The notes beneath the pieces are model-generated. The model had not been told where the DNA came from, did not search any database, and was given only the letters and a program-made list of their open reading frames with translations. A DNA stretch of 64,000 nt from Sphingobacterium bovisgrunnientis (lineage in GTDB: Bacteria; Bacteroidota; Bacteroidia; Sphingobacteriales; Sphingobacteriaceae): contig NZ_WUQY01000002.1 in NCBI RefSeq assembly GCF_009829085.1, positions 173,331-237,330 on the forward strand. The letters are read 5' to 3'. Positions 28,205 to 37,158 of this stretch are shown piece after piece; the first letter of the stretch is position 1, and each line of letters begins with the position of its first letter. The position numbers and the translations under genes were made by a program.

Positions 28205-28530
28205 AAGTTTGATAGTTGATTAATTAACGATTTTTGAATTATATATTTATTTTAAATAGGCTATTTAAATAAGGTTGTTTCACTTTAAATCATAGGCACA
28301 TATCGGTTAGTTTGCATTTATGAATGAAAATTGAATAAAAATGCAAGAATCAAAGCAATATTATAAAAATGTTAGCGTTTTATATAATATTTTTTGCAAT
28401 AATACGCGCATTCCATTTCGTTAGTATTAAAGTTTAAATTTACCTTTTATTTAACTAAAAAGTAGTATACAAGCAAACTATAATATTGGTAAATTACTGT
28501 TAGCAAATATCCCAAAAAAATAATTACATA
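28205..28530 (-). other. Leader region of susC 28204, no gene seen
   Basis: AT-rich intergenic DNA with no coding potential that I can see. I find no TAnnTTTG promoter and no exact TGCGTTTT copy. A loose inverted repeat (AATTTACC near 28438 and GGTAAATT near 28488) is present. Transcription of this susC may depend on an alternative sigma factor or on read-through. Confidence 0.5.
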
Positions 28531-28561
28531 AAAAAAGAGAGTCCAACTACATGAACTCTCC
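28531..28561 (-). terminator. Terminator after the lipoprotein gene at 28621
   Basis: Stem GAGAGT/ACTCTC, extended by further pairs, is followed on the minus strand by seven T. It divides the two SusCD units. Confidence 0.75.
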
Positions 28562-28620
28562 TTTTAAAGTGTCAAGATTATTTTATTAAAAAACAAATCC
28601 GATCAATACTTGATTTACCC

Positions 28621-29487
28621 CTATTGAGCTGTAAAGTTTCTAACTGAAGCAATTGGAGTTGCTGCTCTGAAACCTGCCAAATTATGATGATATATACGTC
28701 CAATTTGGGCATTCCACCAATCCGAATAGTTCACCATATTACCTGCCGAATTTCGAACGACTAAACTTCCTTGGTCAGATCCATCAGCTCCTATTACTCG
28801 TATTCTATAATCTATACGTGCTGTACCAGCTGAAATCTCAATAGTTTTATTTACAGTAACTGGTTCCCACCCGGTAGATTCCCCAAAAGCAACTGGCTTA
28901 CCAACATTTGCCCATTCACTTTTTTCAGCCGTAGCATTATCCACAGTATATTGCCATTGGTATTGCAATTTTTTATCTGTCGGAATACCTGCGGTTTCAT
29001 ACAAAAAGTTTGAGAATTTCACCCATGCGGTTGTACCTGTAAATTCCGTTGTGGTCGTCGGAAAAGGTAGTTGATGTGGAATCAATACAGGAGGCTTACT
29101 AAAGTCATGAATAACCAAATTATACCTTCCTGCTGGAAGATCAAAAATTTGATCATAAGCAAGTGTAAGACTTGTAACCGGGCCTCTATGTAACTTTAAA
29201 TTTACACTCCCTGATTTAGTGGTAAAAAATTTACTAACTGCGCCGCTAGGAATAAAGTTATAAGTGTTAAGTGGTGTTGTTTCATTAGTCAACAGCTGTC
29301 CATTTAATTCTACTTTATTAATATTATTAGCAGCTCCTGTTGCCAAAGGAACCATATAATATATTTGAAATAAAGTAGTATTCTCTTCTTCAAGAGGATC
29401 AGCTTTATATTCCACTACATTTTTCTCACAAGACGCAAATAGAAAAATGCTTAGAAAGACTAGTAGTATATTATTTATTTTTTTCAT
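28621..29487 (-). CDS. Lipoprotein following SusD, possibly DUF4397-like surface protein
   Basis: A lipoprotein of 288 residues, starting at the ATG at 29487 because this begins the signal peptide (MKKINNILLVFLSIFLFASC, Cys 20). An upstream in-frame ATG at 29559 lies inside the susD gene and adds no signal. The N-terminal half has the pattern of DUF4397 proteins (KVELNGQLL, LPAGRYNLVIHD). The C-terminal half (about 140-285) is rich in W and aromatic residues and may bind a ligand. It lies 43 bp after the SusD stop and before a terminator, the usual place of a surface glycan-binding or accessory protein. Function is not established. Confidence 0.72.
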   Translation of the reverse strand: MKKINNILLVFLSIFLFASCEKNVVEYKADPLEEENTTLFQIYYMVPLATGAANNINKVELNGQLLTNETTPLNTYNFIPSGAVSKFFTTKSGSVNLKLHRGPVTSLTLAYDQIFDLPAGRYNLVIHDFSKPPVLIPHQLPFPTTTTEFTGTTAWVKFSNFLYETAGIPTDKKLQYQWQYTVDNATAEKSEWANVGKPVAFGESTGWEPVTVNKTIEISAGTARIDYRIRVIGADGSDQGSLVVRNSAGNMVNYSDWWNAQIGRIYHHNLAGFRAATPIASVRNFTAQ

Positions 29488-29530
29488 CTCTTCAAATTTG
29501 TAAACGGATTTTATTCCGTAATTATTTATT

Positions 29531-31396
29531 CTATTTAGGCATCTCTCCTGGATACGCAAACCAAGGGATTGAAGTTTGATAATTATCAGCAGTACCTGCT
29601 ATAGGTTTTAAGCTTTCAAGAGCCGGTAGATTCCACATATACTCAGAATTGTAACGAGGTCTTAACCTATAGCTTGGAGATCCTTCGTTACGAATATCAT
29701 AAGATCCTTTTCTGTTTTGCACTTGCGCAGGAGCCAAATAAAGTCCTTTGTAAACTTTATCAACATCAGTATCAGCTTTTTGTTCTAATTGCGCTTGCAC
29801 CCATCCATTACCATTACTTGGATATTCTCCAGTATATTCTATATCATAATGGTATTTACGCATATCAACCCAAGCCTCAGGTGCTCCCCATGGATATAGC
29901 GCTACCCACTTCTGCATCATAATGTGCGACAGAGTCAAATCATTTAATCCATTCACGAATGGTCCGTTGGCATATTCTGCAGCCAACGAATTAAATAATT
30001 CCTTAGTAATTTTATCCCCACCTGTAGCACTACCTTCTTTACCAGGATAAATATATCGTGCAGTTGTTACAAGATCGGCATTAACTCCCTTTTTGAAAGC
30101 TTCAAATGCATCGGCTTTACGCCCTAACTTCCAATAAGTTTCTGCTAAACAGAATTGCACTTCAGCATATGTGGTTAAGATATAAGGAGCATCATCACGA
30201 TAGATCCATCTTCCGATTCCATCATGTACTGTTCCTGTAAAGGTAGATGCAAGGTTTCTGCCATAAAATGATGGAGCGGTACCAATTGGCCCTACAGTAC
30301 TTGTAAATGCACCTCCATAATATTTATAAGATTTTACGTTTTCAGCGTTGTTCAAATTTAAGAACGTATTATTACTAGTTGTCCCTAATTTAACGGCAAC
30401 ACGTGGGTCATAATGCCCCCCAATATTTACCAATGTATCCGTAATTATCTGCTTACTCGCTAATTTAAACGGATAATATGGGTTTGCCCCTTCTCTAATT
30501 TTGTCACCTGTGGCTGGGTCATAATCAGGAACTGTACCTGTAAATACTTGAACAGCGTAATCATGTTGGAAATAAGAATATGTTAGGTTCGGACGTGCTG
30601 TTCCCCAAAAATTGTTATAACTAGCATAAGGTGCACTTTGTGAACCACCTGTTAACTTCACTGTAGCGTCATCATCTGGACTTTGAAAAGATTTACTTGC
30701 CGCATCAATTAATTCTTGTGCATATTTCGTCGTAAAATCTTTTTTATTAGTCAAAGATGAAAGATTGCGTACAATTACTGCGTTGGCAAACTTTATCCAT
30801 TTAGCTTTATCTCCGTTATAGATAAAATCATTGCTACTGATTTTCGTTCCGTAATTGTGGTTATCTTCTCTTTCTAACAACTCAATAGATGTTCTAGCCC
30901 ATTCACGTACTTGCTCGTATACAGCATCTTGATAATCATAGTTGTGCGACAATAACCCCGGCACGAAAGCATCTTTCATGGGTACTTCACCGTGAATCTT
31001 TGTCAACGCATCCCAACTAAAAGCTTTTATAGCGTAGCCAATACCAGCAAGTGTCCAATCTTCTGCTTCCATAGACTGGTTGATCATATTCTCAAGGTTC
31101 ATCCCTTGATTCCAGTAAACCATACGCCATGTTTCCCCCCCAGCATCTGAAGCCAATGTATAGAAATGGTTGGCAAATGAGGTGTAGGAAGTAGTTCCCA
31201 TCATTTGGGTCATTGGACCTAATGCTCTAATATCCCAGTATAACCCCTGATATTGTTGTGTGATATTCGCTAAATATAAATACCCTTCTACTTTATCAGG
31301 TGCATCAATATTTTTATTTACATCTAAATACTTTTCACATCCACTTACTAAACCAAGCAGAGGCAAAAGCATATATAAAAATTTCTTTTTCATCAT
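29531..31396 (-). CDS. SusD/RagB-like outer-membrane lipoprotein (SusD-like group 2)
   Basis: Surface lipoprotein of 621 residues with lipobox LVSGC (about Cys 20), then EKYLDVNKNIDAPDK, the family start. Two adjacent ATG codons (31396 and 31393) could begin it. The conserved C-terminal helix reads LTLSHIMMQKWVALYPWG followed by EAWVDMRKYHYD, equivalent to the W-N-D-M-R block in the paralogue at 23244. It starts 16 bp after the susC stop at 31413 and is followed by a lipoprotein gene. Confidence 0.92.
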   Translation of the reverse strand: MMKKKFLYMLLPLLGLVSGCEKYLDVNKNIDAPDKVEGYLYLANITQQYQGLYWDIRALGPMTQMMGTTSYTSFANHFYTLASDAGGETWRMVYWNQGMNLENMINQSMEAEDWTLAGIGYAIKAFSWDALTKIHGEVPMKDAFVPGLLSHNYDYQDAVYEQVREWARTSIELLEREDNHNYGTKISSNDFIYNGDKAKWIKFANAVIVRNLSSLTNKKDFTTKYAQELIDAASKSFQSPDDDATVKLTGGSQSAPYASYNNFWGTARPNLTYSYFQHDYAVQVFTGTVPDYDPATGDKIREGANPYYPFKLASKQIITDTLVNIGGHYDPRVAVKLGTTSNNTFLNLNNAENVKSYKYYGGAFTSTVGPIGTAPSFYGRNLASTFTGTVHDGIGRWIYRDDAPYILTTYAEVQFCLAETYWKLGRKADAFEAFKKGVNADLVTTARYIYPGKEGSATGGDKITKELFNSLAAEYANGPFVNGLNDLTLSHIMMQKWVALYPWGAPEAWVDMRKYHYDIEYTGEYPSNGNGWVQAQLEQKADTDVDKVYKGLYLAPAQVQNRKGSYDIRNEGSPSYRLRPRYNSEYMWNLPALESLKPIAGTADNYQTSIPWFAYPGEMPK

Positions 31397-31412
31397 TTCT
31401 AAATCTAACCGG

Positions 31413-34400
31413 TTAATTTAATGTTAAACTAAATCCAACAGAAAAACCACGTGGATTAGGAATTGACCAGACATCATACCCCTCTCCTCCAGTTCCTCCA
31501 GCTGCAGCTGAAACCGTATTACCTACTGCATCAATCCCAGAATAGTTCGTCCAAGTCAGCAAATCATTTCCTACTGCATAGACATCCATAGCAGAGAACA
31601 CTTTGCCCTTTGCCAATAGAGATTTTGGTAATCTATACGATAATCTCAACTCTTGTAGTCGTAAGTAATTAACATCTTTCTCTAACCAATCTTCATCGCC
31701 ACCACCAAAAGTAGTCGCACCATATGCTCTATAATCTACAGCTATTGTGTTAAATGTTGGATTATCTGTATTCTCATTTCCGTCACGTAATACACCTTTA
31801 AATACAACAGGTCCACTTTCTCTTAAGCTTACTGATTCCCAACTAGTACCATTCGTCATCATTGTACGCTTAGTACCATTTACTACCGTTGCTCCCAATC
31901 TACCCGCAAATAACCCAGATAGACGAAAATCTTTATAGCTCAATGCCGTGGTCACTCCAAATCTCAATTTAGGCTCACGATTACCAATTACTGACCAAGT
32001 CGCCTTTGTAATTGGCAAACCTGTACTAGGACTTATCAAAACATCTCCCTGCTCATTTCTATCGTAGGCTAAACCTGTAAGTGTTGTGATTGGATTCCCA
32101 ACCATAATACCATTACGAATATTACCTGAATTCCAAGTATATGCATTGTAATATTCCGTCACGTTTTCTGGTAAGTAGAGTACTTCCGAATCACCTTGAG
32201 AAGCATTAATACCGACATTCCAAGTAAGCCCTTGAGCTTGCTTAATAATATCACCATCTAAGTGTGCCTCCCAACCCCAAGTTTTGAATGTACCCACATT
32301 CATATTGTTCAACACGAATCCTGTTGCATAGCTTAAACGAAATCCTTTAACTATCTGATCTGCATTGCGCGTCGTGAAGTATGTAAAACTACCGTTTAAT
32401 CTATTATTGAATAATCTAAAGTCCACACCAGCTTCCTTAGCTGTGGTCATCTCTGGTCGCAATTTTGGATTTGGCCCTGTAAAACCATACTTAAATCCAC
32501 CACCCGATTGATCACTATATTCTAATTGAGGGTCAATTTCTAAAGGTCCTGCATCCTTACCTACCTGCGCAAGAGATCCACGTATCTTTATTTGGTTGAT
32601 AGAAGAAATATCTTTTAAAAATTTCAAATCTGACACGATGAATGATCCTTCAATAGCAGGATAGAAATATCGATTATTAGCGACTGGCAAAGTAGAAGAC
32701 CAATCATTACGCCCACGTAAAGTAATAAAAGCTAAATTATTGTAACCAAACTCAAACTGAGCTGATAATGCTTGGATTCTTCGTCTTGTATTACGTTGTG
32801 AACTTGTCTGTGACAACGGATCTGTATTATTAATAGATTGAAAATCAGGAACCATGAATTTCGTACCGTATGTAGCAGATCGTGTTACCCTATTTTCCAA
32901 TTGGTGATAACCAACTTGTCCAGAGAACGATAATTTATCTTGTAAGAATTTATTATTATATCCTGCTAATATATTAATTGTAGGGTCAGAGAAATTGGAT
33001 TGTACAAGGTTAAATTGTCCTTCACCTGCATTCTTATTCGCATAATATGGATGTGTAGATGTTTCAAAAGTTTGCATACCTACATCCCAGCCCACCTGCG
33101 CTCTCAAGAAAGCATTTTCTATAGGAGTGAAGTTCATGGATACATTACTCAAAAAGCGATCTGACTTATCAAAGAACTTGTTTTTATTCATTGCAAATAA
33201 TGGGTTCAATAAATCTTCATCAACATAATAATCAGGCTTTTTCATATGACTACCATCTGGCGCATAATAAATACTCATGTCGTCGACTATTGGCCATAAC
33301 ATCGCACGATACAAAGGACCATCTGTTCCTCTTAATACTTTATCGTTACCTGTTTTTGTATATTGCATCGAACCATCAAACTTCAAGTAAGGAGTAACGG
33401 TTGCCTGACCTGACAAACTAAGATTTGTGCGATCATAGGCTGTTGATTTTAGCACGCCTTTTTGATTCAATTGTGAGAATGCCCCACGTATAGTTGCTTT
33501 TTCCGATCCAGCATCAATAGAAATATTATGTCTTTGTTGCGCGCCTGTTTGCAATATTGATGCGATATTATCGTATAACTTCATACCATCTGGATATAAC
33601 CCTCCAAATCGGGATGTATTATAGTAATTTGTGGTTCCATAGTTTCCATTCGCATATTTTGTTTGCATATCTGGATACCCGTAAGCCTCGTCCCATTTAA
33701 AGTAATTACCATAGGTAATAGAACCTTTACCTGCTTTACCCTTTTTAGTGGTAATAATAATCGCTCCATTGGAGGCATCAGAACCATATAAAGCTGCAGC
33801 TGCCGCTCCTTTCAATACCGTAATCGATTCGATATCCTCCGGATTAAAATCATTACCTCTAGAGGAATAATCTAAGTTCCTAACGGAATAAGTACTACCC
33901 CCCGCTCCCGCCATGCCTATTGGATCAAACGATGAATTGTTCATAGGAACTCCATCTACAACGTATAAAGGTTGGTTATTACCCGAAATAGACGTGATAT
34001 TTCTTAACACAACAGTAGTCGATGACCCTGGCGCACCCCCAGTAGACGTCACATTTAGACCCGGCACACGACCAGCTAATGCAGAAACAAAATTCTCCCT
34101 TCCAGACTCACTTATTGTCTCTCCGTCAATATGTTGCACGGAAGAACCTACGGCTCTTGCCACGCGCTTCATTCCGAATTCCGCAGTAACTAAGACTTCA
34201 TCAAGTGCGGCCTCTGTACTTTGTAAAATCACATTGTACACTGTTCCATTACCTACAGTCTGTAGTGTTTCTTTACTGCCAACGGCTCTAAACAACAATT
34301 TTTCCCCTGGCGCAGCTTGAATAGTAAAAGATCCATCTGCATTGGTTGCTACAGAACGATTGGTTCCTTGAACCACAACTGTAACGTTACTCATCGCATC

Positions 34401-34505
34401 TCCCGTCGAAGAAGTAACTTTACCAGAAATTGATTTTTGTTGAGCCATCAAACAGGATGCATATACTGCTACCCCGAAAAATGTGAGAAGTAATCTTCTT
34501 TTCAT
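31413..34505 (-). CDS. SusC/RagA TonB-dependent receptor, first of a tandem pair
   Basis: TonB-dependent importer of 1030 residues. The signal peptide is nearly identical to that of the susC at 28204. A carboxypeptidase-D-like domain (about 23-95) leads to LDEVLVTAEFGMKRVARAVG, a plug with VPGLNVTSTGGAPGSSTTVVLRN (landmark only, residues about 148-170), and a barrel ending FSVGFSLTLN. It heads the second cluster: susC, SusD-like, lipoprotein, then a second SusCD pair. Two copies of a candidate operator containing CGCATAAA (plus strand) lie 63-257 bp upstream of the ATG, linking it to namZ, murQ and nagZ control. Confidence 0.95.
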   Translation of the reverse strand: MKRRLLLTFFGVAVYASCLMAQQKSISGKVTSSTGDAMSNVTVVVQGTNRSVATNADGSFTIQAAPGEKLLFRAVGSKETLQTVGNGTVYNVILQSTEAALDEVLVTAEFGMKRVARAVGSSVQHIDGETISESGRENFVSALAGRVPGLNVTSTGGAPGSSTTVVLRNITSISGNNQPLYVVDGVPMNNSSFDPIGMAGAGGSTYSVRNLDYSSRGNDFNPEDIESITVLKGAAAAALYGSDASNGAIIITTKKGKAGKGSITYGNYFKWDEAYGYPDMQTKYANGNYGTTNYYNTSRFGGLYPDGMKLYDNIASILQTGAQQRHNISIDAGSEKATIRGAFSQLNQKGVLKSTAYDRTNLSLSGQATVTPYLKFDGSMQYTKTGNDKVLRGTDGPLYRAMLWPIVDDMSIYYAPDGSHMKKPDYYVDEDLLNPLFAMNKNKFFDKSDRFLSNVSMNFTPIENAFLRAQVGWDVGMQTFETSTHPYYANKNAGEGQFNLVQSNFSDPTINILAGYNNKFLQDKLSFSGQVGYHQLENRVTRSATYGTKFMVPDFQSINNTDPLSQTSSQRNTRRRIQALSAQFEFGYNNLAFITLRGRNDWSSTLPVANNRYFYPAIEGSFIVSDLKFLKDISSINQIKIRGSLAQVGKDAGPLEIDPQLEYSDQSGGGFKYGFTGPNPKLRPEMTTAKEAGVDFRLFNNRLNGSFTYFTTRNADQIVKGFRLSYATGFVLNNMNVGTFKTWGWEAHLDGDIIKQAQGLTWNVGINASQGDSEVLYLPENVTEYYNAYTWNSGNIRNGIMVGNPITTLTGLAYDRNEQGDVLISPSTGLPITKATWSVIGNREPKLRFGVTTALSYKDFRLSGLFAGRLGATVVNGTKRTMMTNGTSWESVSLRESGPVVFKGVLRDGNENTDNPTFNTIAVDYRAYGATTFGGGDEDWLEKDVNYLRLQELRLSYRLPKSLLAKGKVFSAMDVYAVGNDLLTWTNYSGIDAVGNTVSAAAGGTGGEGYDVWSIPNPRGFSVGFSLTLN
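34435..34505 (-). repeat. Near-identical susC 5' segment, copy 2
   Basis: This segment matches 28134-28204 at 70 of 71 bases and covers the signal-peptide region only. Confidence 0.85.
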
Positions 34506-34567
34506 GTTTGATAGTTTATTATAGTGAATTGATTAGTATCCTATTTTATAAACAAAAAAATCAGAAA

Positions 34568-34580
34568 CAATAATACCGCA
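34568..34580 (-). promoter_or_regulatory. Candidate operator upstream of susC 34505, proximal degenerate copy
   Basis: Minus strand TGCGGTATTATTG, preceded by TTTTTA and followed by TTCTGATTTTTTT. It shares both flanks with the better copy at 34751-34762. It lies 63 bp before the susC ATG. Confidence 0.35.
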
Positions 34581-34750
34581 TAAAAAGGCATTCGATTAAT
34601 TCATTTAAATTAGTATAACGAGTACTGAAATGTGGTTTTATATATTATTCCTATAGGTTATAATATTGGGTAGATAAGTTTTATAAAATATTTATTAAAA
34701 CAAGTCTAATTAAAAAAATGCAGATTTAATAATTTTTTTAAAAAAATCAG

Positions 34751-34762
34751 AACAAAAACGCA
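34751..34762 (-). promoter_or_regulatory. Candidate operator upstream of susC 34505, distal copy
   Basis: Minus strand TGCGTTTTTGTT followed by CTGATTTTTT matches the core seen upstream of namZ. Bases 34581-34740 and 34771-34990 hold AT-rich DNA with no gene I can support. Confidence 0.45.
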
Positions 34763-34989
34763 TAAACATCAATTTCCCACGAAATATTATGTAACAAATA
34801 AGTGTGTCACATGGATATAATTCGGATTGGAGAACGAAAAATAAATCCGTACGAATTTCCAAAGCAGCGTACCTACCGATTGGTATTAGACACTTAATTA
34901 AATTTTAACTCAAACTCCCTTGTATTCTACCCTTAAAAATGAGTATCCCAGATGATTAAGATAATCGTTGAAAGGGACTGTTTTTAACA

Positions 34990-35390
34990 TCCAACTTTTG
35001 GCTGTATGTCAATAATTTTTCCTTGTGTTTGTCCATCCATTATCTTTTACTTTTTAATTATCCCAATAAAATGGCTACCTTCCCCCATAGCCTTCGGCTT
35101 CCCCACTATTCTTTTATAGATAGGTTCATAAGCCTTATCAAATTTGTTCATTCTATATTTCATCAGGTATTGTCATGTATGGATTGTTGTGTACCATATA
35201 GGAAATTAGTTTACGTTGCAACCTAGTCCTTTTGTGTAGTTTCTTTCCGTCTAGCCGATAGTTTACCTAATGCTTCCTTAGGATTCCACCTGACGATGGA
35301 CACCCTTGCCTTCGGCTAAAACTTCCAACTGTAATGGCGTGTTCGGGACTTACACTCTAGAGTTATCGCCCATGCCAGGCGTACAACCAC
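34990..35390 (-). mobile_element. Group II intron 5' fragment (domain I remnant)
   Basis: Read on the minus strand from 35390, the sequence begins GTGGTTGTACGCC. It contains GGCATGGGCGATAAC, AGTCCCGAACACGCC, GCCGAAGGCAAGGGTGTCC and GGTGGAATCCTAAGGAAGC, then GGGGAAGCCGAAGGCTATGG. This is the recognisable 5' domain I text of bacterial group II introns found in Bacteroidetes. No reverse-transcriptase gene and no domain V/VI is present, so only a dead 5' part remains, and its left boundary is uncertain. The 5' end abuts the T-run of the terminator at 35391-35422, the kind of site where class C introns insert. Family assignment is from recalled sequence pattern. Confidence 0.55.
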
Positions 35391-35422
35391 AAAAGGGTCA
35401 GAATTTTCATTCTGACCCTTTT
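35391..35422. terminator. Terminator after the second GHL10 gene
   Basis: A perfect 13-bp stem (35391-35403 with 35410-35422), a 6-nt loop and A/T tails on both sides allow termination in either direction. It serves the gene ending at 35440. Confidence 0.85.
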
Positions 35423-35439
35423 ATTAAATTTCTACTATT

Positions 35440-37071
35440 TTAGAATTCCTTTACTTCATATTCACTTTCATTACCTAATCGATCGACAGCTTTAACTGCA
35501 ACTGCTGATAGCTTTTCGCCGCTTCTATTACTTGCAAATTCCTTAGCAGAAATATTGCTATCTACAATATCCCATTCCCACTCACTACCGTATTTTGCAA
35601 ATACAATGAAATGTCTCACTTGTTCTGGTTGTTGGTGTAGCCACTTGGCAAATACTTTTCCGATTTCAGGAGTAACTAACAATGTAGGAGCTAATAAAGG
35701 ATTAGCTTTTAACCAAGGAGACTTTGGTACTAAGGATTTCTGTTTATAAGGTCCATTATTAAGTGTAGGCAACATTTCTGCATTTTTTGTCAATCCAGCG
35801 ATGCTCCAATGTACTACACCAGGACTTTTAGGAACTATTGAACGAGTTGCGTTGATTTGGTTGACGATTTCTGTCGGTTTGTGTGCAGCTTTAACTTCTA
35901 CTGTATTTAAACCTGGCCACAAATGTCTTTGGAAAGTATTTTCAGATTCCCACCATTTCAATAAAGCTGTAAAACTTTGTCTCGCAGGCTCGATTGGCCA
36001 ATACAATTGTGGTGTAAAATAATCTATCCACCCTTTGTTTAACCATAATTTTGCATCAGCATACAATTCATCGTATTGCGAAGAACCTGTTACTCCAGCA
36101 GGATAACCTGGTTTCCAAATACCGAATGGACTTAAACCAAATTTTACAAATGGTTTTTCGGCTTTAATTTCTTTATAAATACGTTCGATGAAGTTATTCA
36201 CATGCGATCTTCTCCAATCTCCTCGTGACAACTCGCCACCATTAGCTTTGTAAACATTCCAAGTTTTAGAATCTGGGAAATCTGCGCCACCATTATAACT
36301 TGCATACGGGTAGAAATAATCATCAAAATGTACGCCGTCTATATCATAACGTGTCACGATATCATTCACCACACGAGATGCATGATCTTGCGTACGTTTG
36401 TCCGCTGGATCAAACCAATACATACCATTCTTTAAACGAACAATGTAATCCGATGCCGTATTCACCATAGATTTAGACGTCACTTGACCACCATTAGTAT
36501 GGTGAGCACGGTATGGATTCAACCAGACATGCAATTCCAGGCCACGTTTGTGTGCTTCTTCCACCCAAAATTCTAATGGATCATAATATGGTTCGGGACG
36601 CTTACCAATTTCGCCCGTCAAGAAGTAAGACCAAGGTTCAAATTTACTATCGTATAAGGCATCCGATGACGGACGAACTTGAAAAATAACAGCATTGAAG
36701 TTGTTATTTTTTAATATATCCAAAAGATGAATAGCTTCTTCTTTTTGCTGAGCAGTTGTCAAATTACGCTTTGAAGGCCAATTTATGTTTGCAACAGTTG
36801 CAATCCATGCAGCACGAAATTCGCGCGGAACCTCAGGTAATTGCACTTTAATTTTTTCTTCTTTTTTAGGTTCTTCTGCTTTTTTCCTTGGTTCTGAAGC
36901 CACTGAAGTTGCAGTAGTTTGCGGTAATACTGGATTTTTTTCTTTTACAACTTCAACTCCCGATGAATGTGTTGCAGCTTTCAATTCTTTCGATTTTCGG
37001 GATTTGCAAGATACAGCAATAACAACAATAAGGCATAAAAATGCTATAGTACGAAATACATTTATTCTCAT
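35440..37071 (-). CDS. GHL10 (family 10 glycosyl-hydrolase-like) lipoprotein, second copy
   Basis: A lipoprotein of 543 residues from the ATG at 37071, chosen because it starts the signal peptide MRINVFRTIAFL with lipobox IAVSC. An in-frame ATG at 37155 would place 28 odd residues before the signal. After a charged linker of about 70 residues, the GHL10 barrel runs from FRAAWIATVANINWP to about residue 430. It contains LHVWLNPYRAHH and the signature DGVHFDDYFYPYASYNGG. It is a clear paralogue of the gene at 13249. A TAGTTTTG box at 37085-37078 sits immediately before this start. nagA is 87 bp upstream on the same strand, suggesting a functional or operon link to GlcNAc catabolism. Confidence 0.85.
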   Translation of the reverse strand: MRINVFRTIAFLCLIVVIAVSCKSRKSKELKAATHSSGVEVVKEKNPVLPQTTATSVASEPRKKAEEPKKEEKIKVQLPEVPREFRAAWIATVANINWPSKRNLTTAQQKEEAIHLLDILKNNNFNAVIFQVRPSSDALYDSKFEPWSYFLTGEIGKRPEPYYDPLEFWVEEAHKRGLELHVWLNPYRAHHTNGGQVTSKSMVNTASDYIVRLKNGMYWFDPADKRTQDHASRVVNDIVTRYDIDGVHFDDYFYPYASYNGGADFPDSKTWNVYKANGGELSRGDWRRSHVNNFIERIYKEIKAEKPFVKFGLSPFGIWKPGYPAGVTGSSQYDELYADAKLWLNKGWIDYFTPQLYWPIEPARQSFTALLKWWESENTFQRHLWPGLNTVEVKAAHKPTEIVNQINATRSIVPKSPGVVHWSIAGLTKNAEMLPTLNNGPYKQKSLVPKSPWLKANPLLAPTLLVTPEIGKVFAKWLHQQPEQVRHFIVFAKYGSEWEWDIVDSNISAKEFASNRSGEKLSAVAVKAVDRLGNESEYEVKEF

Positions 37072-37158
37072 AGGACACAAAACTACAGTATATACTTTTA
37101 TTTTCGACATTGTATATGTTAAAAGTACGATTGGCAATATTTTTTTTACGTTCAAAGA

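Noticed and set aside
34910..34990. 26-codon minus-strand frame next to the intron remnant, vaguely like a toprim/CHC2 leader
   Set aside because: Too short, no spacing or composition support, and the resemblance covers only a few residues.
35023..35226. Plus-strand open frame of 67 codons in the 34506-35439 gap
   Set aside because: It runs antisense through the group II intron domain I text and has no protein-like features.
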